A stretch of DNA of 64,000 bases from Diprion similis (taxonomy: Eukaryota; Arthropoda; Insecta; Hymenoptera; Diprionidae): contig NC_060115.1 of NCBI RefSeq assembly GCF_021155765.1, forward strand, positions 3,224,001 to 3,288,000, given 5' to 3'. Below, one piece after another: positions 51,302 through 64,000 of this stretch (position 1 is the stretch's first letter; each line of letters opens with the position of its first letter). A program made the translations under genes and the position numbers. The notes beneath the pieces were generated by a model, which was not told the DNA's origin, did not search any database, and saw only the letters and a program-made list of their open reading frames with translations.

Positions 51302-53371
51302 TAGAGCCAGATTTTTGATACTCAATTTTTCCTCAAAGCGGAAAGTCGACGAGCCTCAAGTTTTTTTTTCTAAGGTTATTTGGTTGGGCAAACGGTGTTT
51401 ATTGTTCCAAGTAAACTTGGCAAGCTTCTATCACCATTAGTTTTTACAGGTTCATTCGAAGAGTAAGCCCCTTTTATAAAGTGTCCGTATCAGTCTATAG
51501 CATGACTCTCGTCTAGCAATGGTTCATGAACAAAATTACCTTTGTGGGTAAAATAATCGACTTTGCGAATGAACAAGGTGAGTTTAATCACTGTACCGGT
51601 TTATAATTCTACTTACGCTTTATTTATGTGGTAATTAATTTAATAACCTCGTGTAGTATAAAATTATCTACCTAAGCAGGAGTAATTTTACATACCTGCA
51701 ATGGGGCGCAATGGGGCGTTCTGCTAACTACATGCATAAAATTGCTAAATACTCAGGCTTTTGTTTCTCTTCTCTATTATTATCATTATCGTTATTTATT
51801 GGAAAAACAAACGGCAAGGACGAAATTTTCTCAATTTCCTTTTCACTTGGTGTAAGTAAACCCCGTCAGTAAGGAACGATGTTATTATCATAAATGGCGC
51901 GTGCATTATAACTCACGAGTCAGTGTCGAGGTAAGGCCATGAGTAATACGTGTCAATGTATAAATGTCAATGAAATTGTAATATATTAAGTCATTAAGGT
52001 GAAGTCAGCTTAGCTTAAGATGACAATATAAATGACAATGACATTGCTTATTAGTATAATCTTGTGAGGATTAAGGGTAGGTAGGCAGGTACCGGGAGTG
52101 GGACAATCATGGATCATTGTTGATTGTCCATTTCAATCGAATGTACCAACCACTTTACCGTTACACATGCGGACGGCTTTATATTCGAAGGGCGGTTCGG
52201 TAAGTGGGTGGTAACTATAGTTGGATTTGCATAAATGTAGTACGAGCAAACATCGAGTATGAATGAGCATTCAGAGGTAATGCCCTCCAGATTTTGTATG
52301 TTAGGTTCGGACTGGTCAGAATGGTAGTACATATCTGTGTGAAAAATTGTGTAAGCGCTTAAACGTAGGATGGCCGAGAGAATAGTCTGCCGATGAGGTT
52401 CGAACCTCGACTGGTTCATTACCAATTCCGATGAACATAATTATATATTATCGTATGGTATAAACTTATGGTCAACCTGATCAACAACTTTTCAAATATT
52501 AAGTATCTGCTAGCGTACAGATGGTATATTCAGTTGAGTCGTAAACCTCCGCAAGGGTTCTTGGCTAATTTGAAAAAATACTATGTTGAAACTCGATATG
52601 ATGTCACTTTCTGTGATGTGGGATGCGATTTAACTCAATAGACAAACTGTACTTGGTGCACAATTTTTAAAATGTAGCTTTTTTACTTAAATTGTTAACC
52701 CCAATTTTTTATACATGCATATGAAGGCATTCGTATTTTAAGCAGTATTTTGTAGCTTACTTCGAACTTCTTCAATTGGCCAAAATAAGTAACCTTACAA
52801 TACCAATAAAATACTCAACCATAGATGAGAAGTACCTGTAAGTTGCAGTCTTTTGTAAAATGTATCAATCTTGACGTACAAGCTTTACATGACTGAGATG
52901 GTGACGTGCGGTTGAACGGTCATCTCTTTTAAATTTTTCTCAACCTTATATATTAGACAATATTTTTTGTTTCGGACAATTTTTTAAATAATGGATAATT
53001 CTTTAAATTATTGCAAATAAAAAATGTATGGATAGTTCTTTATTATTATTATTTTTTTTTTAAAACACATTACTCTGCCATTAATAACGCCAAATGACTG
53101 AATTTTTTTTTAACTATTCTCAATACATGCAATTGCAGATCAGGAAAAAAAAGTAGATGATACCAAAAGAAGACGATTTTTTGAAGATTTTTAAAACATG
53201 GCTCCAGGTGCTCAAAAATTTTCAAAACTGGTGACATGTATTTCAAAGTAAACAAGTATTCATGAGGTGACTGACGCATTACAGGTAGCATGACGTCTCT
53301 TCAAATTGACTCAATCACAACAAAATTTTGTAGTTTTTCTACGTGTGTGAGCCAATTAGGATATATATGTG

Positions 53372-53406
<35 letters not shown>

Positions 53407-54159
53407 TAGTGTATAAAACAGAGTTTCTACGAAACTAAAGACTTGGAAATTTTCAACATGATTTTACTCCATTTTATAAGCGTTTTTTTTTTTACTATTT
53501 ATAAAATACATATTAGTTTTGCAAAAAAGTATACATCAACGTTCCATCTTTGCAATCGTGCATTGCAATGTGAAGTACTTTTTTAGGTGTATTTTTCAAT
53601 AAATTAGATCCTTGACGAATAACTTGAAATAAATGAAATGTGATATACTGATATGTTGTGCGTTGATCAGTTGTATAGAAATACAGATCACTGCATCTCT
53701 AAAGTAAAGCTGATAATCAATTGAGAGCATCTGTTTTCAAACGTAACGTAAGGTTTAAACTATCCAGACACATTCACACGAGATTTTTTGGAAATGCTTT
53801 TAATCACGTAAGCTGTAAAATGTTTGATTGCAGATGAATAGTTGTGAAGCTGATTTCATTTACTGATATAGCATTTTTTTAAATTGACACATAACAATGG
53901 TATATACAGGTATTGTACACACCCCGCACGCTAACTTTGTAACGATAGATTTAAATTATTACATAGGTATAAATTTCAGTATTGTATCTGATGTACCAAT
54001 AATAAATAGTGAGATTTAAAACGACCAAATTGTACATTGAATTCATCGACAAAATCGATAGCAATGTGGGCGAAAAAATCCGTTCGTGCATGAGAGATGT
54101 AGTAATCAAAATATTAATGATTAAATTAATTTTAGTTAGAGGAATGAAAAGAGCAACGA
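51302..54159. other. Intergenic AT-rich interval between neurotactin and RpL27A
   Basis: No supported gene. It contains a pure CA-type microsatellite at about 53376-53402 and many A/T homopolymers. Frames at 52114-52425 and 53951-54259 look like chance. Confidence 0.5.
53376..53402. repeat. (AC)n microsatellite
   Basis: Uninterrupted ACACAC dinucleotide run of about 26 bases. Confidence 0.85.
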
Positions 54160-54176
54160 AATTCAAGATTTTTGTT

Positions 54177-54182
54177 TTATTA
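54177..54182 (-). terminator. RpL27A: Poly(A) signal of RpL27A
   Basis: Reverse-strand AATAAA about 60 bases beyond the proposed 3'-UTR acceptor. Confidence 0.45.
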
Positions 54183-54242
54183 TGAATAATACACAGATGG
54201 TGATTGTATGTGCACAGTTTGAGTATCCCATTAGCTGTTAAT

Positions 54243-54439
54243 CTGTAAAATGAACACAAAGAGCACGACTAATTATTTTGAACCAATTTGTGCTCTCGTA
54301 AAAGCACTTCATTTGCACAATCAGTAAGGAACGATCAGCATTCAAAGTGTTGTAAGCACTTCTCAGTCCGCCCGTTCACGTAATCATCATTTAATGTGAG
54401 AGAACTTTTCATATCAAAAATATTTGACGATTTGCTTAC
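54243..54439 (-). other. RpL27A: Probable 3'-UTR intron of RpL27A hosting snoRNA A
   Basis: Donor AAATC/GTAAGC at 54439 and acceptor TTCATTTTACAG at 54243 bracket snoRNA candidate A. The junction would fall about 43 bases after the stop codon, close enough to escape classical nonsense-mediated decay. A reverse AATAAA at 54177-54182 would end the final noncoding exon. Unproven without RNA data. Confidence 0.5.
54317..54396 (-). ncRNA. C/D-box snoRNA candidate A, paralogue of B, in a probable 3'-UTR intron of RpL27A
   Basis: Minus strand: C box ATGATGA (54384-54390), then the same TTACGTGAACGGGCGGACT as copy B, D' CTGA (54363-54366), D box CTGA (54321-54324), and a CACA/TGTG terminal stem. It lies after the RpL27A stop (54483), between a possible donor (GTAAGC, 54434-54439) and a strong acceptor (TTCATTTTACAG ending at 54243), with the D box about 75-80 bases from that acceptor. 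Confidence 0.72.
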
Positions 54440-54482
54440 GATTTGCTAAAATGGTGTTTGAAGAAAAAAGTTACCTACATAA

Positions 54483-55795
<1,313 letters not shown>

Positions 55796-56379
55796 CTTGA
55801 ATCTGGCGTGAAGAAGGTGAAGCGCGGAGAACAGCAAATTCAGGCGGTTGCGTGTTCCCAAACGCCACACGACGGAAATATGTGACGCTTCTAGCGGCAG
55901 TCCCGGCAGTTAGTAGAACTATGGAATACATGACCTATGGAATATCGCGTGTTTTAATTTACGAAACACATCTGATACGCAGTTGTTGATGATATATTAC
56001 TGATCAGATTTTACTTTCTCTTTCAAAGCAATGAACCCTTTTTCTCACTTGTTCGTTCATAAATATAGAGCCTATAGTCGAACAAAATATCTACTCAAAG
56101 ATATAGTTCTACGTAGAAAATTGATGTTAATTCAAAATATGTACATTTTTTTTTTATAAAAAAGGAAATAATCGAGTTAAAAACTTTTTTCGGAAGAGTG
56201 GCATGTTGTAAAATACAACGCTAATTCAATAATTCAAAATTATCAACGAACAATTCATTCCATTAAAGTGCAATGAATTTGGTTAAGCGCAGAAATATAG
56301 TTCCATAAATTTATTTCGTGTTAGAGGGCGCTGCAAAGCGAGGGAAACGTAAAGTTATACGGGCCTCAAACAATTGACT

Positions 56380-56566
56380 ACCGACCGTACCGACTGCCGA
56401 GCCGGGATAACAAAATGGCCGCGATATCACCCGTCAGACTGTGCGGATAGTATCTACAAGTTTCTTCATGAGTTGCAAAGAACAATACAGAAGTGTGGTG
56501 TGGTTACTGTAACGCTGACGCTGCTCAAGAGCTGCAGTGCTCCAGAGGATGTAACTCTTCATGAGT
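56380..56566 (+). other. Possible 5' exon of a plus-strand gene, divergent from RpL27A
   Basis: A GC-richer stretch about 0.6 kb upstream of RpL27A contains a short ORF after AACAAAATGGCCGCG that stops after 11 codons. It is followed by a good donor (CATGA/GTAAGT, exon end about 56566). This fits a noncoding first exon of a gene running right and out of the window, but no downstream coding exon was found. Confidence 0.3.
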
Positions 56567-59265
56567 AAGTAACACGCAAGCCATTCGAAAGCCGAAATTT
56601 GTAGATACCGACTGCCTGTATTCGTCAACTGTTTATTTTGTATTCGGTCATATTTGTTCAACGAATGTTTCGATTGTTTTCTTTTTGTTGTACCGATTCA
56701 TCTCTGATATATTACAAGACTCGCACTGTTGTGGGCTGTTTGTATTCAACGGTCTATAGTTCGTTTATCGCTTGTAGCCTCCGTTGGTATATCCCTGAGC
56801 AATGTTAACCTGGCGCTATTTTAAATCGATGATATTGTCGACGGAGCTGTCAAAATCATCGGATGATTCGTAGATGGCGCTAAGCTGTGCAGCTAGTTCG
56901 CGGTTAAAAAATTTCCTGACGATTGTTTTCCTCAGTTATTGTTCTACCTACGTGTGGTGATTGGCGTGCTGCAGGATGAGCTAACTTCACATTCCTTTGG
57001 CCGCGGATTCGAACAGGTTTGGAATACTTTCGTCATACGTCAGAAAATTGCAGAACAGTAATGAATCCGTAGGACTTTCAGGTCGGATTTGAAACTAACC
57101 TTCTGGAAGAAAGTTTATTTTCCGTCGAATAGTAATCACGATTGATTTCTATACGTATTATTTTATTAAGTTTTGCCAGCATGCTTGATGCTTGGTGTCA
57201 CCAAGTTTGAAGTATGTAGGGTCGAAGGAATGTAAAGTTTGGTAAAACGAATCTGCTATTAATTTTATACAATCAATTCTCTATCCCTGGATTCACTGAA
57301 GTTAATTTTAAATTCTATCTGCAATCAGCGATTGATACCTTTAAGATTTCGTTGCAGCTCGAGTTTGCCCCCCAAAAATCTGATTAAAATCTTTGATATA
57401 AACACAGAAACTTGCAGGATATTTGATTAAAAAAAAAAAAAAAAAAATTTCGAAGTAAAAATGGTGTAATAATCGAGCTGATAATCATGTTTTCAATGGT
57501 TTTTACCTTAAGAGTAAGGATAGATATTTAAGTCAACTTGTTTTTTTTCAAACTACCTAAAAGTTGGTCTAGATACCAAATGCGATACAATTGAGGAACG
57601 AATTTCACGTGCAAACTCGGTTACGCCTTTTAGATACTTTAAAAAAAACTTCTGTACGTTTTACTAGCAAATGCTAGCGGATAGCAAATTTTTTTTCCAT
57701 AATGAAGGAAGTAAAAAATTGTTTAAGAAATTCGACTGATTTAGAAAGATTGGATAAAATTTTATTTCAGAAACTGGTTGGGTACTTGGCTGTAATAATG
57801 ACTGAAAAAATTCAACTGTCAGCTGTATAATGTATCACGTGTAGCGATTTATCTGTATCGCTTTTCAAAGTACGCTAATCACACGTAAGCTGGGAAAGTT
57901 ATCAGATAATTTTATCAGTAGGGTATTAAAACTTATGCACTCATCGGCATCATTTACTTCGTATTTTTGTATTTGAGTGGGTGTTTCAATGTCACTGGCA
58001 CGTGTTCAGTTTTCAAAAAAATACGGAGTTGCGGTTAAATTTATCTCAACATAAGAATCATATTTTGACCAAATACCTAGTAGCATTAATATTCCGTAAT
58101 TTTTTACAATTGCAGATATTATTTGCAAATAATCATTCCTGTGATTAAGGAAATTTCCATCTTTTCATATCTATTATATTATTTTTAAGAAAAATTCAAT
58201 TTCAGTAGATACCGAAGTCTCTCACGATTCGATACAACTTCAATTTCCATTCTCCGATCGTAAAAAAAAACTTTTGCCTCACGTGATTCATCATTAAAAA
58301 ACGATGAAAACGATACGATGTAGCCGAGAAATGAAATCTACAAAGAAACGGCGGTTTTTCACCCCCGCCGTCGTTACCAGAATAGATAAAAAGAAAATAA
58401 CGTTGCCGATCATCTAGGGTTGAAGACGGCACGTTATGTAGGTACCTATTTGGGAGCGGAGGCCAGATATTCTTTGTTCGTTCTCAAGACCCTTCAACCG
58501 ACTAAATGTTTATGGTATAGAGGAACGTATGCTTCAATGTGCCGTAACACACGCAACCACTGCTACTGCCTACGGGTCACCGTTTACGGTTTCAGCATTC
58601 CCCCAAGACGTGGCTCTTCAATCCTTTTGGAGAAGGAGGAGAGTATAAAGTACTTGGGCCGTAATTTTCCAAAACTTCTAGATTGAAATTTGAATTTTTT
58701 CTCCAGTAACCGAATCGATTCTCTCTCACACCATAACAATTCAACCCTCGCTATGATATTCTTGTTCTGCTTGATGCATCATCCTTGAAGAAGGTATACG
58801 TATACTAAGCGTGCGTAAATACGTTCGCTCACGTCCCTGACCCTTCCTCAGCTTCATATATGCAATGTATACTACTTAGATCTGTGCGATGGCCGACACG
58901 TCGCGTCGTTCGCCTTGTTCTTCCGAGTGCGAAGAGGGAGCACCGTTCCGCGCGTCGTCGACGAGTCCAACGACCTTGTACCCTTGTCCAAGTCTTTCTC
59001 AACGTCGTCAGGGTGGGGCGCGGCTCTTTGTCATTCCTCGTAGCGTCTCGCCCGCGGTTGGGAACGGTTTGAAACCTACCCACGTGGAGCTCGCGTATCG
59101 GCCGTGAACCTGGGGCTGCAGGTCGCGAGGGAGGGTGAAAAAGACCAAATATTAAATCCAGTCATTTGCAGCTTTGCAGCTATTGAACGGATCGCGGATT
59201 CCGCAGAGCCGGAATTGATCGTCATCTTCGTGCACCAAAGGTGATTAAAAAATGAAAACAAGAAA

Positions 59266-59302
<37 letters not shown>

Positions 59303-60600
59303 AAATCAAATCGCGGGCGTATTATATATAACGACACGATTGTTGAAGTACGACACGGCAGGACGTAGTGAACGAAATTTTATTCGGTCCGCTTAACGGC
59401 GGTTTCTTCCAGAACGCGTGGGCTTCGTCCGTCCCATCCGCGTCCTCGGGTCAAGCACTTCCGCGGCGAAGAGCGTCCGTCGGTTGGGTGTGGGAATCGG
59501 TCGGTGAACGCCACGAACGCGGAGTTCCTGGACGATGATCGTTCGCTCTTGGTAGGTGCAGCGTGTACGGCGTGCCGCAATGCACGGTGCATTCCTTCGA
59601 AGGCCAGCAATGGCCAGCAACGTCGGGGTGGGTGCTGCGTTCGTCGCGTACACACACGTAGTATGTATAAAAAAATGTCGAGGCATGAATACGTACGCGA
59701 TAAAGAACGAACGAACGAACGAACGGTGTACGGTACGCGACGTGTAATAATATGCACGCATGGTGATGCAGGAGAAGTATCATCGTTGGTAGCCTTGCGA
59801 CGAATTGGTTATTCTTATGCCGCGGTTCCCCCTTTTTCACCCCCCATCCCCACCCCCACCCCCGTCGCTGTTCACCAACCACTCCCAAAATACAACGCCC
59901 TTCTTCAGTATTATTACATCGTCGCTACATAACGTATCCACGTATGCACGTATGCACATAGGTATATACACGCACGTTAGCGCTCGATTCTGATTCTCAC
60001 TAGAGCGGAAGCGCATACCTAGACGTTCTTTCGTAAGGCAATAACGGGCCCGCGGGCCCGGTTCTTACTACGGGCAGCTTATGAATTCGTAAAACATCTC
60101 ACTCGCTCGCTCGCTCGCTCCTCGCCTTTACTCTTATCTTGTACAGTATGTTACAGGCATGGGTACGTAACCTTACTACGCACGAGAGGGCCAATAGCCA
60201 TGAATATTACTATACGCATTTACCCCCAATCTTCCGCAACGGTCAAAAAAACCGCACGGGATCCGGAAGACGCGATGTAATTATTATCAATATTCCTTGG
60301 CGAGAATGAAAAAGCTGGGAAAAAAAAATCAGTTACAGTTATATATACAACCTACCATGTGGGTGGGCACCATTTGCACCAGTATGCTCGGCTGATATTT
60401 CACAAGCCATTGAGCTCAGCCCACAAGTATATCGGCATTTATTTATTTTTTTTTTCGAAAAAAAAAAAAATCAAGTCGACGCTTGGCTGTCGTCAGTTTT
60501 AGCTCGACTTTCTACAAACGTGATACGGGCCGATTCTTTCCTTTTTCAAGTGGGGTTATTAAATAACAAAAAAATAAAGAAAGAAAAAAAAGTGCACACG
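56567..60600. other. Noncoding interval with simple repeats
   Basis: No supported gene. It becomes GC-richer from about 58.8 kb. It holds a poly(A) tract (about 59267-59300), a GAAC tetranucleotide run (about 59706-59723), a C-rich stretch near 59845 and a CTCG run (about 60101-60121). Overlapping frames on both strands here are low-complexity and look spurious. Confidence 0.45.
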
Positions 60601-60617
60601 CAATTCCGTAACCGGAA

Positions 60618-60716
60618 CGAAGCTTCGCCGGCAGGTAGGCAACCGAAGTTACATCCGTGGTACCTGAACTGCGTGTAAGACGTTAATTCAGTTGCCTATT
60701 TGCCGGCGAAGCGTCG
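60618..60716. other. Strong hairpin, 26-bp arms (pre-miRNA-like or foldback)
   Basis: The left arm at 60618-60643 (CGAAGCTTCGCCGGCAGGTA then GGCAAC) and the right arm at 60691-60716 (GTTGCCTATTTGCCGGCGAA then GCGTCG) pair at 23 of 26 positions, with a 47-base spacer. The structure is about 99 bases, in range for an insect pre-miRNA, although the spacer is long. I recognise no known mature sequence. Confidence 0.45.
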
Positions 60717-60809
60717 ATTCGCATAGTTTAACCCTAAAGTATAGATGTATATCGATACGATCAATAACTGAGGAAGAACGAATATATACGTATATACAAT
60801 ATACACACA

Positions 60810-60834
60810 CGTATATATATATATATATATATAT
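60810..60834. repeat. (TA)n microsatellite
   Basis: TATATA run of roughly 25 bases flanked by further TA/CA-rich sequence. Confidence 0.8.
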
Positions 60835-60839
60835 ATTAT

Positions 60840-63800
60840 ATGCCAGGAGAAGAGACGGGATCGACTCTTACCCTCTTCGAACCGCGGTATTTCACTTATA
60901 TTACATGTATGTGCACGTACGACATCGCTCCGAGGTAGCCGTAGTCCCATGCATGTGGCGACTCGCGGTGCGCGCGAGTACGTAACAGGAAATAATGTGG
61001 CATGAATATTAACGAGCCGCCTCGGGCGCGACCCGGTCGCTCAGAGTTGCGCGAGTGCAACGTAGTGCCTGTCTTAGCTTCGTAATATGCATATTTGCAT
61101 AGTGGCGGTTGAACGGAAGATAAAGGATAAAGCGATTGCTGCTGCGACGAGATTCGGCTCTCGCATGTCGCGAAGGGTGCCTCAGATTTGAGGTTCAAGT
61201 TGGTAACCCTTATCGGAACGAAACTTTGGGAGATAATCACTGTTTTCTTACTTTTTACAAGGAGTTTTTAAATTTACAGGACCTTGACATTATTTTTCGA
61301 CTTTTTAGTTTGGAGTTAGAGAACTTTGCTGTTTTTCTCATAAGGTTGGATGGTAACAAAGATCATACCACTTTTGAACCGATCTATCGGCTTCCGGTCC
61401 TATAGAGGTTAAGGAAGCAGGATTGCAAAATGTATGTTTTGTTTTATTATATACGGTTTTCTGAATCTTAAAACGTGTCGTCAGATGTTGACGTATACAG
61501 AGGATGGCTAGTTTATAATGTAGCCGAAAAGACGTCCAAGACCCTCGAACTGAATTGTGTACGTTCTATACTCGGATGGTATTGCAACTTCCTTTCGGGC
61601 AACTTGTCGTACGCATGGCTAGATTATACTACTGGTCATGATAACTTCACCTCGGAAGTGGAGAATCGAGCTGCAAAATTTCGAATATGGCGGGTAGAGG
61701 TAAGAGGGGAAGTATTTTTTATGGATTTTTATCTGAAAAAGTGTCCACCGAAAAGCATCGAAATAGTGGTTCAATATGTCGCCAAAATCGCGTTCACAAG
61801 CAATAAGGGAAACAATCTGATTGCCACTTAGCAATCAGGGTTCAATCGGCTTCAATCTAATTCGCACTTTGTTTGTAGAACTTTTACTGCAGCAATGCCA
61901 TCTCGATTTTCCTCTACTCCATGGACACTTTCTAGTCCTCCTTACCTCTTACCTCTACCATCCATAATTTCGAATGACAATCGACGACGTTGCAGTTGAC
62001 AAAGGCGCCACACCCTGCGTGAACGATCGAGCTTGGTAGACGTTGGTGTCCCTTCGATCGCGAGTCCAAGCACGCCGTACTTTGGACGGTGCTCGCGTAT
62101 AATACTTGGAAGAACAAAACGACGACCTGGCTTGTGTTTTTGGTATTCGCCTATCCATGTTGACGCGGATTTCAGGAGGTTTGAAGTGATTTTAATGAGA
62201 CGTCTCACGATTAGATATATGATAGATTTCTTCAAGTCTCGAACCAATCGCATAGCTACGTCTAACTGTACTGGCTAACTTTATTTCATGGCACATGGAT
62301 TTTTAGTATTTTTACACATTGAATGTTGTTCATGTTTCGTCACAATATCTCCTGTCTTTACCTCGGAATATGGGTGTAAGTAGAACTCATCGACTCATAG
62401 GAATTAATTAAATTTAATATTCCGAGCTATTAAATACTCCACACAATATATCGATGTGCACGCATTATACGAGTACATGAAGGGTTACGATATTTTTCTT
62501 ATTTCATATCTGAAGCCCTTCTTGGATACCAGACGCATCTATAGGACAGATATGTGTGTTTTGGAAATATATACATTTTCCCAGGACAATTATTTCGTTC
62601 TTCCGTTAACAAAAACAAATACACCACCGTTTCACATAGTCTGGAAAATATCTTCCTCGAAAATATTACAATAATCTATGTAGGTTTGGCGATCCTTGAT
62701 CAAAGTGGTCGCACAAGTTCGTAATCTCTTGACCACGTGGAGCTAACCTATATACATAGATGTAGGTCCTGAACTAAACCTGGGATGAAGTGACAATCAG
62801 CTGAATATAGGCACTACAGATGCAATAAACGTAACTTTACCAACTTCATCATCCTCATTTAGGCAGGGGAACGTGTGAAGGTACGTTCGGTGTTCTTCCT
62901 GGTTATGAAAGTGGCAGCGGCAGTCGAAGGAAAGGAATCAGCCCGCATGACATCGCGTTGCCGGCTCTCTTGGAGTCTCGATGATGGTAGAGGTGGGCTG
63001 TGATCTTGCAAACAATGGGGCTTGAAGTACGCACCGCACGCACCGTGGATCCTCGATGACAAGCTGGTCACGCCGTCACGTAGCCGAAGCCTACAACTGC
63101 CTTACAACACATTAAACTCCGATCGAATACTAATTTTCGAGAGGCGATCGTCTTCGTCCCAAGCGAACCCGGACGAATATCGTTGCATAGGTTCGCCGCC
63201 GACGCCGACGCCGCAGATTTTTCACTCGATGATCGAGGGACACCGACCTGACGTCTGCCGTCGAACTACGGCTAAGTTACATCGCGGTTAGAATTTTAAA
63301 ATTCCCCCGCTTGAGCTGACTGACCTCTTTCTTTGTAATAGTACTTGTAATAGAACTTGTACTCGGTCTTGTACCTTATTCAACCACGTACGCATACGAT
63401 TAATTATACTCGCTACACTTTCAGCAATATAAACAGACCTTTAGATATATATATACTGTACGTATGATTTGTTTGTCGTTTAGGATAATATAAAAGGATC
63501 TTTGAAATAATTTATTTCAAATTGTAAGAAAATTTTTTTCCATGTCTGGAAAAAAAATAACAAGAATTTAATTTGAAAAGGGAAATAGCATTCAAACAGA
63601 ATTCACTATTTTTGCAATACACTCTACTGGTGAAGATGAAAGATTGACGGGTTTTATTCAAGTTTTCGTTAATTTATTACGTATCGTAGAATTGGAAAAT
63701 TTAAAAAAAATATTTCAAATCCATAACAACATGGACAATTTTTGTACGACCTAAGCGAGATAGACGAACAAAGCTGCTTGCAGTTGCATCAAATGTGTCG

Positions 63801-64000
63801 GGCTTCGAGCAACGAGTTACCGCATGATATGCGCAATTGTATTGTCGCAATCTGGCGAGAGAAGCTCGCGGTTCCGTAGCTGACTCGCTTTCTCTCACGA
63901 CTCGGCCTCGGCTCGGATCTAACGATCGAGTCAGTCTCGAGTGAAAAATTAAAGATTAAGTTTTTACGCGAGGAATCATTCAAGAACACAGCTAACAAGT
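60840..64000. other. Right-end interval without a supported gene
   Basis: Mixed-composition sequence. A diverged dispersed repeat shared with about 42.12-42.28 kb occurs near 61880-61960. The frame at 63022-63291 is GC-rich and somewhat codon-like, but I could not tie it to a family or to splice sites, so I do not call it. Confidence 0.4.

Noticed and set aside
59451-59932. Long overlapping ORFs on both strands at 59.4-59.9 kb
   Set aside because: They overlap antiparallel in GC-rich simple sequence, have no family similarity and no splice context.
63022-63291. GC-rich 89-codon plus-strand ORF
   Set aside because: Somewhat codon-like, but no recognisable domain, no clear start context and no supporting exons.

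Overview
This is an AT-rich nuclear window from an arthropod, almost certainly an insect. It holds six intron-containing protein genes: a BCAS3/rudhira homologue, iduronate 2-sulfatase, an ATRX/XNP chromatin remodeller, a C2H2 zinc-finger protein, neurotactin (a family known from insects) and ribosomal protein L27a. Spliceosomal GT-AG introns, C/D snoRNAs inside a ribosomal-protein gene and TTAA-flanked miniature transposons all point the same way. Hymenoptera is my guess; nothing here proves the order. All exon models were built by hand from reading frames, splice sites and family similarity. For five of the six genes the exon phases close exactly into one open frame. Iduronate 2-sulfatase misses by one base.

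Layout. 174-14129 (minus): rudhira/BCAS3, ten shared exons (9747-14129) followed by two phase-compatible last exons, a long one of 3.3 kb (4261-7547) and a short one far downstream (174-328). 16149-18953 (plus): iduronate 2-sulfatase, nine exons, with a one-base frame break beside the catalytic motif. 19550-36006 (minus): ATRX/XNP, 23 exons, about 2634 aa, whose introns carry several foldback elements. 33601-34189: a 581 bp TTAA-flanked MITE in the intron behind the ADD domain. 38860-41434 (minus): C2H2 zinc-finger gene. 42.9-50.99 kb (plus): neurotactin with a noncoding first exon. 54483-55795 (minus): RpL27A, whose introns carry three C/D-box snoRNA candidates, one of them in a probable 3'-UTR intron. 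55.9-64 kb: mostly noncoding, with microsatellites, a strong hairpin and one possible 5' exon.

Gene order. Rudhira and Ids are divergent around a 2 kb promoter interval. Ids and XNP are tail to tail. The zinc-finger gene and neurotactin are divergent. The genes serve unrelated functions (cell migration and cytoskeleton, lysosomal glycosaminoglycan breakdown, heterochromatin, transcription, axon adhesion, translation), as is normal for an animal genome. I see no operon, CRISPR array, defence island or other prokaryote-like system. The most notable items are the rudhira alternative last exons, the Ids frame break, the snoRNA cluster in RpL27A and the intronic hairpins.
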